A DNA stretch of 64,000 nt, taken from NCBI GenBank assembly GCA_963701015.1, contig OY969556.1, forward strand, positions 1,550,001-1,614,000. Reading direction: 5' to 3'. Shown one piece after another: positions 35,570 to 44,892 of this stretch. This DNA comes from MFD09286-c1 sp963701015. Lineage in GTDB: Bacteria > Bacteroidota > Bacteroidia > Bacteroidales > DTGW01. Under the pieces are notes generated by a model. It saw nothing but the letters and a program-made list of their open reading frames with translations, made no database searches and was not told the DNA's origin. A program made the position numbers and the translations under genes. How positions within the stretch are numbered: the stretch's first letter is position 1; every line of letters begins with the position of its first letter.

Positions 35570-38500
35570 TTAAAAAGCTGCCTTTAGACTAAAATTAACA
35601 CTCCTTACGGTTGGTCCCCCTTGAAATTCGCCAAAATCACCTCTTAAATCATTTCCAAAAGTAGTTGATTCAGGATCGATGAAATTATTGCTTTTTGGCG
35701 TCCAAAGAAGTAAATTTCTACCTACAACACCTAAACTTAAACCTTGAATAAAGAGATTAGTAAATAGGCTCTTTGGAAATGTATAAAATATTGAAGCCTC
35801 ACGTAATTTAACATATGACCTATCAATCATTCTGTCACGAGAAGAAACTGGATTAGTTGAAGGATAATAATAACCATCCATAGCAGCATAATCTATAGCT
35901 TTTGAATTTTCAGAATAAATTGGTTTTCCAGAATTATCAGTACCAGTTTGAACAACACTATTAGGTACTACAAATGGTTGGCGATCATTAAATAATGATT
36001 GTGTTGCATTTCCAACAAAATAAGTTAGATCCGCTGTTTCAGAGTACATTATTCCACCTTGTCTAATATCAAATAAACAGGATAGAGATATTCCTTTATA
36101 GGTAAATTGATTAACAATACCCAATGTATAATTTGCTTGAGCATTTCCATAGTCAACTTTGTCAGGTGCTGCTAATGGGTAACCATTAGTACCAACAACA
36201 ACATGACCATTTCCATCAGTCAGAGCAGTTGGACCTTCAAATACACCAATTGGAGCACCTGGTTTTACAACAAAATCAACAGAATAAGCATTAGTCAACA
36301 GAACTTTTGAAACTTGATTATTTAAAGATACACATTCTCCTCTATTTCGAGTATAATTAAATTTCATATCCCAAGTAAAATCATCAGTTTTAATCGGCGT
36401 TAAAGATAATTGAAGTTCAATACCTTTATTTTCAATTTCTCCAACATTTTGTACTTGGCTAGTATAACCAGAGGTTGGAGCCAATGGAACATTAAGGATT
36501 AAGTCCTTTGTTGTTTTATCATAATAAGAAAAATCAATTCCAATTCTACTATTTAAAAATCTTAAATCTGTTCCAACTTCCCATTCTGATGATAATTCTG
36601 GTTTTAAATTTGGGTTACCAAGAATATTAGATATTGTGTAAGCATTTACATTCGCAATTGGAAATTTTAAATATCCATATGCTTCTTGTATATTTTGTGG
36701 CTGAAACGAAGTTTGCAATTTATATGGATCTGCATCATTACCAGTCATACCCCAACTAGCTCTAATTTTGCCAAAAGACATAAAGCTTTTTAAACCTTCA
36801 AATGCGTCTGTAAGCAGAAAGCTGGTACTAATACTTGGATAAAAATATGAATTATGATTTGTAGGCAATGTAGATGAAATATCATTTCTTCCAGTAATGG
36901 TCGTAAACCATAATTCTTTATAAGCAAATTCAGCTTGTCCGTAAATCCCATATAATCTTTTTTTGTAAGTTCCATTATCATTTATTGGATCATAGGTATA
37001 TGTATTTGCAGTAGCTGAACTATTACTTAAATTATAAAAACCTGGAATGTTAAGAGATAAAACTTCACTATATAAATATTGGTGGAACTGTTGCAGAGCT
37101 TCATAACCTGCCAAAATATTTAATTTAAGATTATCACTTAATTTGTTTTCAGAAGTTAAGAAAAAATTACTGTTTAATTCCTGACTGTGAATATAGCGTT
37201 CGCGATCATTACCTGGAACGGGTTGGTAACTTGCATTATATCCGTTAAGATCAGGAATAGCAATAGCATCCCAATCTTGTCTTTGACCATTAGATACATC
37301 AGTTCCTGCACGATAATTAGCCTTTAACCAATTAGTTATTTGATATTCAAGGAAAATGCTTCCGAAAATTCTATCTTCATTATATTTTGCTCCATTTTCA
37401 TTTAATGACCGGTAAGGGTTACCAGCATATGGAGTGAAAAAATTATCAAGATTAAAAAATTTATTATTATAATCTTTCATATCTACTATACTTATATCAT
37501 TTGGGGTTTGTATAATATCCCCATAAAGTGTAGCTCCAGTAGATCCTCCATTACCAGTTGGAACAAATCTTTGTTGTTTATTAATATAATTCATTGAACC
37601 CGTCAATTTAAGATGTTTACCAGAAGTACTACCTTTTAAAGATATTGTATTTCTATTATAAGAATCAACAGGTCCTGGTACAATTCCATCTTCATTATCA
37701 TTAGAATACGAAGCATAGTAATTTGATTTTTCATTACCACCTCTTATTGATATTGAGTTATTGTAAGTTTTACCTATATCCCAAAAATCGGCATAAGTTG
37801 AAGGTAAAGCTACATAAGGTTTTAACATCTGAGAATTATCAACAACATTACCCCAAACTCTCATTTTTCCATCAAACTTTGCTCCCCAGCTTCCATTTTG
37901 AGTCAAATCATGCCAACCTGCCCAACCTTGACCAAATACATCTTGCCATTGAGGTAATCTTAATGGAGAAGATAATGTCAAACTACTTGAAAAATCAACT
38001 AGAACTTTATCCGAAGCCTTTCCACTTTTTGTGGTAATTTCAATTACGCCATTAGCAGCTCTTGATCCATATAAAGCACTTGCCGCAGCACCTTTTAATA
38101 TAGTTACAGATTCAATATCATCTGGGTTAATGTCATTTGCACGGTTTCCAAAATCAACATTATTATCAGTACTTGATACTGAAGATGTTCCAACTTGATC
38201 GTTATTAATTGATACACCATCAACTATAAAAAGCGGTTGATTGTTTTCACGAAGTGTAGAATAACCACGTAAAATAATTTTTGTTGAAGCACCAGGTGCC
38301 CCAGATGCAGAAGTAATATTTACACCTGCAACTTTACCTTCTAAAGAATTTAAAACACTGTGTTCTTTGCTTTCCGAAATCTCATCACTTGAAACCTGAG
38401 TTGCGGAATACCCTAAACTCTTTTCAGAACGTTTAATACCGATTGCAGTAACAACCACTTCATCAAGTCCTTTGACTTCAGATTTTAGAACAACGTCAAT

Positions 38501-38776
38501 TTTAGTTTGTCCTGCAATTTGTACTTCTTGCGTGCTCATACCAACAAAGCTAACTATAATTGAAGTTGCTCCATTTGGTAAATTTAATGTGTAGTTACCT
38601 TCAGCGTCAGTAACAGTTGCAACACTTGTACCTTTCACAATTACTGAAGCTCCAGGTAAAGCACTTCCATCTTCCTCAGATGTGACTTTACCTTTAATTT
38701 GTTGTACCCCTTGTGCGTTTAGCAACTGGATACAGGCAATCAAAAGAAATGCCATTAAAATCGCCAATCTTCTCAT
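35570..38776 (-). CDS. SusC-like TonB-dependent outer-membrane transporter
   Basis: 1068 residues. Signal peptide (1-21), carboxypeptidase-like domain (~27-105, KGKVTSEEDGSALPGASVIV), plug domain with KVAGVNITSASGAPGA, RGYSTLRENNQPLFIVDGV and ALYGSRAANGVIEITTK, then the barrel. It lacks an STN domain and there is no sigma/anti-sigma pair next to it, so regulation is by other means. A strong promoter is at 38828-38859. It leads the four-gene locus that ends at 32812. Confidence 0.95.
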   Translation of the reverse strand: MRRLAILMAFLLIACIQLLNAQGVQQIKGKVTSEEDGSALPGASVIVKGTSVATVTDAEGNYTLNLPNGATSIIVSFVGMSTQEVQIAGQTKIDVVLKSEVKGLDEVVVTAIGIKRSEKSLGYSATQVSSDEISESKEHSVLNSLEGKVAGVNITSASGAPGASTKIILRGYSTLRENNQPLFIVDGVSINNDQVGTSSVSSTDNNVDFGNRANDINPDDIESVTILKGAAASALYGSRAANGVIEITTKSGKASDKVLVDFSSSLTLSSPLRLPQWQDVFGQGWAGWHDLTQNGSWGAKFDGKMRVWGNVVDNSQMLKPYVALPSTYADFWDIGKTYNNSISIRGGNEKSNYYASYSNDNEDGIVPGPVDSYNRNTISLKGSTSGKHLKLTGSMNYINKQQRFVPTGNGGSTGATLYGDIIQTPNDISIVDMKDYNNKFFNLDNFFTPYAGNPYRSLNENGAKYNEDRIFGSIFLEYQITNWLKANYRAGTDVSNGQRQDWDAIAIPDLNGYNASYQPVPGNDRERYIHSQELNSNFFLTSENKLSDNLKLNILAGYEALQQFHQYLYSEVLSLNIPGFYNLSNSSATANTYTYDPINDNGTYKKRLYGIYGQAEFAYKELWFTTITGRNDISSTLPTNHNSYFYPSISTSFLLTDAFEGLKSFMSFGKIRASWGMTGNDADPYKLQTSFQPQNIQEAYGYLKFPIANVNAYTISNILGNPNLKPELSSEWEVGTDLRFLNSRIGIDFSYYDKTTKDLILNVPLAPTSGYTSQVQNVGEIENKGIELQLSLTPIKTDDFTWDMKFNYTRNRGECVSLNNQVSKVLLTNAYSVDFVVKPGAPIGVFEGPTALTDGNGHVVVGTNGYPLAAPDKVDYGNAQANYTLGIVNQFTYKGISLSCLFDIRQGGIMYSETADLTYFVGNATQSLFNDRQPFVVPNSVVQTGTDNSGKPIYSENSKAIDYAAMDGYYYPSTNPVSSRDRMIDRSYVKLREASIFYTFPKSLFTNLFIQGLSLGVVGRNLLLWTPKSNNFIDPESTTFGNDLRGDFGEFQGGPTVRSVNFSLKAAF

Positions 38777-39224
38777 AAATAATTTTTTTAGGTTTATAAT
38801 TGGTTAGTATTTAAAACCGTTAAAAGCAAATGTATGTAAATTCTTAAAAAATGTCAAATACCAGATTATTGTTAAGATATATAATTAAAGAATAAAAAAC
38901 TATTTTTAAAGTATAATTATTCATTACTAATTATTCATAATATTAATATACAATTGATTAAAAATAGTTAAAAAATTGAATATAATTTGGATTATTCAAT
39001 TTTATATCACAAAAATATGCTTTATAACATAAATATTTTTTTTCATCTCAGTTAATGAATAGATGAAAAACTAATAATTTAAATATAAAAGGTGGATTAA
39101 AATAGGTGCTATGGATTAATTAAATATAAAACTTCTTAAATTATCATTAAATAATAAGGGGTACTTTGAATATATTATCAATGCAAACGATATAAATATG
39201 AATAAGTCTAAATAAACTTTATTT
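38777..39224. other. Intergenic region upstream of SusC 1
   Basis: 448 AT-rich bases between mazG (ends 39225) and the SusC gene. The part next to SusC holds its promoter. The remainder shows no gene, repeat or recognisable RNA; a short palindrome AAATAAACTTTATTT near 39210 follows mazG and might weakly end its transcript. Confidence 0.5.
38828..38859 (-). promoter_or_regulatory. Promoter of the SusC/SusD locus (Bacteroidota type)
   Basis: On the minus strand TTTG (38859-38856), a 20-base spacer and TACATTTG (38835-38828) match the consensus. Transcription would begin about 45 bases before the SusC start. Confidence 0.8.
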
Positions 39225-39992
39225 TCAATCGAATTGCTTTGCTTTTTCCCAAATACTATTCATTTCATCAAGACTTAATTGTTTTAAGCTCTTGCCTTCA
39301 TTTTTTACGTGTTCTTCCAAATAATTAAAACGCTTAATAAATTTGCGATTTGTCCTTTCCAATGCAGTTTCCGGATCGATATTATATAGCCTTGCTGCAT
39401 TTACAATTGAAAAAAATAAATCACCAAATTCAGCCTCTGTTTTAATTGCATTTCCAACCTTAATCTCAGCTTTTAATTCCTGTATTTCTTCATCAACCTT
39501 ATCCCATACCTGTGAAGGTTTTTCCCAGTCAAACCCGGCAGCGCCCACTTTTTCCTGGATTCTGTTTGCTTTTACTAATGCCGGCAATGATTTTGGAACT
39601 CCAGATAATACAGAGCGATTGCCTTCTTTTAACTTTAATTCTTCCCAATTTTGTTTTACCTCGGTATCGTCTTTTGCATTTACATTCCCAAATACATGTG
39701 GGTGCCTGTAAACCAGTTTATCACAAATTGCATTTAAAACATCAGTAATGTCAAAATCATTTGTTTCTGATGCTATTTTAGAATAAAATACTAAATGCAG
39801 GGCTAAATCTCCTAATTCCTTTTTTACTTCAGTTGTATCTTTTTCGATAATGGCATCAGCCAATTCATAAACTTCTTCAATAGTTAAATTGCGGATGGTT
39901 TCAAAAGTTTGAATTTTATCCCAGGGACACTTTGCTCTAAGTTCATCCATTATATCCAGCAATCTTTCAAATGCTACCAATCTTTTATCCAT
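39225..39992 (-). CDS. mazG: Nucleoside triphosphate pyrophosphohydrolase MazG
   Basis: 255 residues, all-alpha, two tandem MazG domains as in E. coli MazG. The first carries CPWDKIQTFETIRNLTIEEVYE and ELGDLALHLVFYSKIA with the magnesium-binding Glu/Asp set (EExxE...ExxD); the second carries VDEEIQELKAEI and EFGDLFFSIVNAAR. It hydrolyses NTPs and dNTPs to monophosphates and pyrophosphate and acts in nucleotide-pool housekeeping. It follows the 1150-residue enzyme gene by 64 bases and may be co-transcribed, with no evident functional link. Confidence 0.95.
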   Translation of the reverse strand: MDKRLVAFERLLDIMDELRAKCPWDKIQTFETIRNLTIEEVYELADAIIEKDTTEVKKELGDLALHLVFYSKIASETNDFDITDVLNAICDKLVYRHPHVFGNVNAKDDTEVKQNWEELKLKEGNRSVLSGVPKSLPALVKANRIQEKVGAAGFDWEKPSQVWDKVDEEIQELKAEIKVGNAIKTEAEFGDLFFSIVNAARLYNIDPETALERTNRKFIKRFNYLEEHVKNEGKSLKQLSLDEMNSIWEKAKQFD

Positions 39993-40056
39993 ATCTATTT
40001 TTTTACAAATATGGAATGTTTTAATGAAAATTGGATAATAGAGTTATTGAGATTTT

Positions 40057-43000
40057 TTAAACTCCAAAACAAACTTCTATTTTTTGTACAGTGCCTTTTC
40101 TTTCAAAAATTGAATTACTTGTTAATTTATCAATAGTCAGGTGTTTAACTAATGTCGAAGAACTATTGTCAAGAATTTTTAGATATGCTTCGCTACCGCT
40201 ATTATATATAATAGGTATATTACAAAATGTAAAAGCCAAACTTCCTTCGGATATTTCAATATTTTGCTTTAAACCATTTAAATCGTAATATAAAAAAATA
40301 GATTCGTTTATTAAAAATTCACTTTTACGTAATAGAAAATTATTAAATTGAATAGAACCTTCTCGTACAAATAATCCCAATTCTCCAAAACGAGTGATAA
40401 TATCTTCCTTAACCTGTCCTGTCATGCCGGGTTGCTGAACGCCACCATGACCAGGAGTATGTGAATATGGATCTGTCGGGAATGCGCCATATTTCCCTGG
40501 AGATTTGTTTATACCAAGTCCTTTTCTAATATCGTAATAGGCTTCAACAAGTCTATTGGTAATTTCTTTTTCAATGCTATTTTGCGACGATTGGTAACAA
40601 GCTTCTTGTACTGCAAGCAAAAGCTTTGAAACCATATGCCAGTAAATGCAGCCTAATCCTTCGTAACCAAAGAAAGTTCCCGATCTTCCGGTGAATGATT
40701 TATGGTTAAATGTTTCTTCATAAAGATTAATAATATATTCTATATCATTATCTGAAAAATTAGTATTATCGTAACTTTTAAAGTCGTACAAGCTTTTTAA
40801 TAATAAATTTTTATTGGTAAATTTTCCATTAAAATGAAATATTCCCATTTCATCTTTTTCAATAATTTGAGAATTTCTATCCTTAACTAATTGAGAAAGC
40901 AAATTTGATTTTTGAATTGATTCTGACGAAAGATTATTTTTATTTATGAATAAGGGTAATTTTCGGTCGGGGTAAAGCATATAACTATATTCATCATGCC
41001 AAAACATTGCACTTTTCTTTAATGCTAAAATCACTTCGAGTGATACCTTGCTTGAAAGTTTGCCAGAACTTAAAACTGAAACTTGACCTTCAAGCATTTC
41101 ATACAAATTTGAAATATTTAATTCATCATTTTTTTGAAATGAAATTAAGTTATAGGCATTATAAAGCCTATCAGTTCTTTGGTTAAAATTGATAGTTTGG
41201 TCAATAAATGCTATGGAAATTTTGAAAAATTTAAATAGCTCAGTTAAGTTTATCTTAGTTCTTTCATCAGAAATTGATGAATAAACTGATTCGCGGTAGT
41301 TACTAACGACAAAACCAAGTTCATTTAGTATTGATTTACGCGTTTTATTATCGAAACCAACATTTATTAAAGGTTCATATTTACTGAAGATTGACAAAAT
41401 ATTATTAAAAAGTGTTTTAACTTCTGATGAAATAGTTATTTCATTGAGTTCTGAGTTTTTAAATTTTTCTTCAAGAAATTTAAGATATCGTCTTAGGTAA
41501 TACAAAGTAACCATTGATACACCATTACCAACCAAGGCATTGTTGGCATCATTCCATTCCGGGCGTTGTGTATTTAGCCAAATTCCAGCTTCAGGAATGA
41601 AATTTCCGAGCTTGGCTAAAACAGCAATCAAAATTTTTTCAGTGAGGTTTACGTAATGAATTTTATTTTCAATATTAACAATTAGTTTACCATCATTTCC
41701 AATTTGCTGGACTCGTTTTTCAATTATTTTCTCAAGTTCTTTATCATAACGAATTGAATCGTATGGATTTTTTACAATTTCACTATAAGGTTTAATTTTA
41801 TAGGGAACATTGGCAAACGTAAATATTTCCTGTTGAAGATATTTTTCAAGTTTACCTGGATAATAATTTTCAAGAATTTCTAAAAATTTAAGGAAATATA
41901 TTATTTGATGGTCGCCCCAATAACCTATAAACGACCAGGGATCATTTTCGTCATGAATTTCCCATTCAAATCCGTCTTTTGTAACGCGATAAGGATTGTA
42001 TCCATCAATAGTGGAAGCATTAGCAAATTTACAAATCATACTCTCAACAAAGCCCGGGAATGATAATGCCAAAGCCTCCCAATTCTGAAAAATATCGCGC
42101 CAATTTCCCTGGTAATTAAGCTTTTGAGAACCGTCTTCATTTTTAATATCAATTGAAAATAAATTCCATGGACGACTTGGGTCACCATGCCGGCGACTAA
42201 ATGAAAGAGGTAAATATTCCTTTGCAATTCTCAAAAGATCTATATCATTTAAGGATTCTATTTTTGCAATTAGTTCATTATGGATTATTTCATTGGGCAA
42301 ACTATTTAAAAATTCAGTTTGTTTTGCATAAACATAATAATTTGCATCATTTACAAATCCTGAAAAATCATTTTTATCAATCAAATAACCATTGCTGAAA
42401 ATTCCACCACGCATTGAATTAAACAGAACATTTGAAAATTGCCTGTTCGACGAAAGTTTGTCATTTGTAAGTTGAATTCCATCAGCTTTCGAAACAAGTT
42501 TTATTAAATTTTCAGTTCCGGCAGAAATATCATTTAATAAAAGGGTTGAAATATTATTATTTCCTATTAGAAATTTATTCAAATGTACAACCATCGAAGC
42601 ACTTTGTTTTACATCAGCTACTATAAACCATTTTTTTGTTAAATTAGGTTCAATAGATTCACTGCTTTTAATAAAATATGCGCCTGCTCTTGCACGGATT
42701 TCAGTTTCTGTTGCAATATTTTTTCCTTTTCTGTAGGAATCGAGTTGAATGGAAGAAATTAAAATAACTTCACTATTAATCCCGGTTGACCAAACCGTAG
42801 TAGCTTTTAAAGCTTCGCTTGGTTCAGCTCTATCAACCGGTATTGAACTTAAAAGGAATAATCCAAGATTTGAACTTTCAACTAATTCTGATTTTTTATA
42901 TGCTTCAACCAATGGGCTTTTATCGTTTTGCATCATTCTGTTTATGCCATATGGAAGTATATTTTGAATGCCATCAAGTAATTCAATCTTAAGAATTGTT

Positions 43001-43509
43001 TTGCCTATATTTTCAAGTTCAGCAATCCTTATAAATCCGAATTTTTCACTATTATTCCATGAATATCGGAAAATTAATTCCAGATCGGAATTTACTTCTT
43101 CAAAAATAATTCTGTTTCCTTGAATGTTCTTATATAAATTCCGTGAAATGGAATAAACCCCTTGATACCTATTTGAAAAAGGTTCCCAAAGAAAAGTTTT
43201 TTCTCCTATACTGACTTTTAAAATTGTTTCACTACCTGTTTTTTCAAATGAATCATGAATCTTGTCAACGGTATAATAAGGAAACAAGGAATAATCCGGA
43301 TTTTTTCGACCTGCAGTTAATGAACCATTGCTTGATATAAACATCCAATGGTCGGAGTCACTCACAATGCTCATAAAAAAAGGCGACATTGATTCATAAT
43401 TACTTATACGGTAAAAAATTTCATCATTTATGGTAACATATTCACCTTTTGGAAGTATTTGATTTGTATTAAATTCAGAATGTCCAATATATAATTTTGA
43501 ATAAGTCAT
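40057..43509 (-). CDS. Large cytoplasmic enzyme of the utilisation locus, candidate clan GH-L / GH94-like (alpha/alpha)6 protein
   Basis: 1150 residues without signal peptide or membrane helix, so cytoplasmic. The N-terminal ~330 residues are beta-rich, as in the super-sandwich domain of GH94/GH65/GH15 relatives. The central region is helical with conserved-looking aromatic and acidic motifs: NYQGNWRDIFQNWEAL (465-480), GYNPYRVTKDGFEWEI, GYWGDHQIIYF (529-539) and NTQRPEWNDANNALVGNG (646-663). The EWND segment recalls the DWND motif around the general acid of cellobiose phosphorylases, but I cannot confirm homology. Databases have called similar proteins cellobiose-phosphorylase-like. Phosphorolysis or hydrolysis of an imported oligosaccharide is inferred from the context. 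Starts 40 bases after the GH-A gene. Confidence 0.8.
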   Translation of the reverse strand: MTYSKLYIGHSEFNTNQILPKGEYVTINDEIFYRISNYESMSPFFMSIVSDSDHWMFISSNGSLTAGRKNPDYSLFPYYTVDKIHDSFEKTGSETILKVSIGEKTFLWEPFSNRYQGVYSISRNLYKNIQGNRIIFEEVNSDLELIFRYSWNNSEKFGFIRIAELENIGKTILKIELLDGIQNILPYGINRMMQNDKSPLVEAYKKSELVESSNLGLFLLSSIPVDRAEPSEALKATTVWSTGINSEVILISSIQLDSYRKGKNIATETEIRARAGAYFIKSSESIEPNLTKKWFIVADVKQSASMVVHLNKFLIGNNNISTLLLNDISAGTENLIKLVSKADGIQLTNDKLSSNRQFSNVLFNSMRGGIFSNGYLIDKNDFSGFVNDANYYVYAKQTEFLNSLPNEIIHNELIAKIESLNDIDLLRIAKEYLPLSFSRRHGDPSRPWNLFSIDIKNEDGSQKLNYQGNWRDIFQNWEALALSFPGFVESMICKFANASTIDGYNPYRVTKDGFEWEIHDENDPWSFIGYWGDHQIIYFLKFLEILENYYPGKLEKYLQQEIFTFANVPYKIKPYSEIVKNPYDSIRYDKELEKIIEKRVQQIGNDGKLIVNIENKIHYVNLTEKILIAVLAKLGNFIPEAGIWLNTQRPEWNDANNALVGNGVSMVTLYYLRRYLKFLEEKFKNSELNEITISSEVKTLFNNILSIFSKYEPLINVGFDNKTRKSILNELGFVVSNYRESVYSSISDERTKINLTELFKFFKISIAFIDQTINFNQRTDRLYNAYNLISFQKNDELNISNLYEMLEGQVSVLSSGKLSSKVSLEVILALKKSAMFWHDEYSYMLYPDRKLPLFINKNNLSSESIQKSNLLSQLVKDRNSQIIEKDEMGIFHFNGKFTNKNLLLKSLYDFKSYDNTNFSDNDIEYIINLYEETFNHKSFTGRSGTFFGYEGLGCIYWHMVSKLLLAVQEACYQSSQNSIEKEITNRLVEAYYDIRKGLGINKSPGKYGAFPTDPYSHTPGHGGVQQPGMTGQVKEDIITRFGELGLFVREGSIQFNNFLLRKSEFLINESIFLYYDLNGLKQNIEISEGSLAFTFCNIPIIYNSGSEAYLKILDNSSSTLVKHLTIDKLTSNSIFERKGTVQKIEVCFGV

Positions 43510-43549
43510 TAAAGCTTTTTAAAAGTAAAACAAAAGTTATTGCTGGCAA

Positions 43550-44863
43550 CTAGCCATTCTTTTTTATTAAAAACGGAATATTTGCAGTTCCTGCATGATT
43601 TTTTCCGTCAAGTACATAAATAAATAAACGGTATGCACCTTCTTGTTCAGGTATAGTTAATTCAATTTTATTCGTTTTTGTGATTAATTTTCCCAGTGTT
43701 TCTGGCCTTGATTCTTTATCGCCACCATCTTTTAAATCGGTACTTTCAGGTAAAATTTCCCAAACATATTGTAGTGTATCATTTTCCGGATCAAAAGCAT
43801 TGATACTTGCTGTTATTTTTTCAGCAGGTTGTAATATTATATTATCATAAGCTGATAAACCGTTGATTAAAGGGGACTTAACTGAAGGGCAACGATTTTC
43901 AGGCCATTTGTCATTCCAAATTTTATACATTACATCAATAGCTTCTGTTTGTCTGCCATTTTCAGTAAAAAGCCCATACCAGGTTGGCGTTCGTTCTTGT
44001 TTTTGTTCCCAAACAAAAACAAAATTTCCAATACATTTATTTGTGTCGGCAGCTATTGCTTTTTCATATCTTTCCTGAATTGATGCTGCTTTTTCAGAAC
44101 TGGTTTGTTCAATTGGAGCGTGCCATGATGTTTGTTTTACTTCCCAGTGGCCTGTGGCGCCCCATTCAGTTACCATGTATGTACCTATATAACCACTTTC
44201 TTTTATACGTTGTTGTAAGTTAATTAAATCTCCATACATCTGTATTGAAATAAAATCAAGGTCGGGACAACGTTCTTTTATGTCATTTACGAGGTTTTTA
44301 TCAATTCCGGCAAGCATTGTAGTTACCGGATGGTTTGGATCGATTTTGTGGATCATAATTGCAATATCATTAACGGCATTCCAAACTTTCGGGTTTGTTG
44401 CCCGTAAATTCAATTCATTTCCTATTCCCCAAACCAATAATGAAGGATAGTCTTTTAAACGAAGAACTTGTTTCCTGATTTCTTCTTTTTGTTTTGTTAC
44501 GGCAATCGAATCATTATAATCAAAACCATGTCTTTGGCGGGCAACATCAATCCCCATTACAACCATAAGTTCTAGTTTATTGGCATTTTCCAAAACTTGT
44601 TCACCTGTTTCTTTTCCGTTATCAACACGCCATGTACGAAATGTGTTTCCTCCATTTTTAGCCAATAATGCAATATTTCCAAATTCACATCCGGCACCTT
44701 TTATTATATAAGGCTTCCCATTTTTATAAAATTGATACTTTCCATTTATATTTTTCAATTCTGTTTTTGAAGGAATTATTTTTTCAATAACAGTTGACTT
44801 TAAATTGAGTGAAAGGAAACTAAAACCTATTATTGATAATATTATTAAACTATTGCTTTTCAT
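43550..44863 (-). CDS. Glycoside hydrolase, clan GH-A TIM barrel (GH2-C/GH5-like)
   Basis: 437 residues with an N-terminal signal or anchor (residues 5-20). Barrel from GKYQFYKNGKPYIIKGAG to about residue 325. Acid/base candidate is Glu150 in LVWGIGNELN; nucleophile candidate is Glu233 in YMVTEWGATG, which is the expected pair in strands 4 and 7 of clan GH-A. A C-terminal beta domain (~335-437) reads like a cadherin/Ig-type repeat (DPENDTLQYVWEI, GAYRLFIYVLDGKNHAG). Periplasmic or surface location is likely. Substrate unknown; beta-linked glycans are usual for this type. Confidence 0.85.
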   Translation of the reverse strand: MKSNSLIILSIIGFSFLSLNLKSTVIEKIIPSKTELKNINGKYQFYKNGKPYIIKGAGCEFGNIALLAKNGGNTFRTWRVDNGKETGEQVLENANKLELMVVMGIDVARQRHGFDYNDSIAVTKQKEEIRKQVLRLKDYPSLLVWGIGNELNLRATNPKVWNAVNDIAIMIHKIDPNHPVTTMLAGIDKNLVNDIKERCPDLDFISIQMYGDLINLQQRIKESGYIGTYMVTEWGATGHWEVKQTSWHAPIEQTSSEKAASIQERYEKAIAADTNKCIGNFVFVWEQKQERTPTWYGLFTENGRQTEAIDVMYKIWNDKWPENRCPSVKSPLINGLSAYDNIILQPAEKITASINAFDPENDTLQYVWEILPESTDLKDGGDKESRPETLGKLITKTNKIELTIPEQEGAYRLFIYVLDGKNHAGTANIPFLIKKNG

Positions 44864-44892
44864 TTTTAATCAATATTAAATTATAATTATTA

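Noticed and set aside
39343..39711. Plus-strand 122-codon frame across mazG
   Set aside because: Antisense to a well-supported MazG; no motif or start signal.
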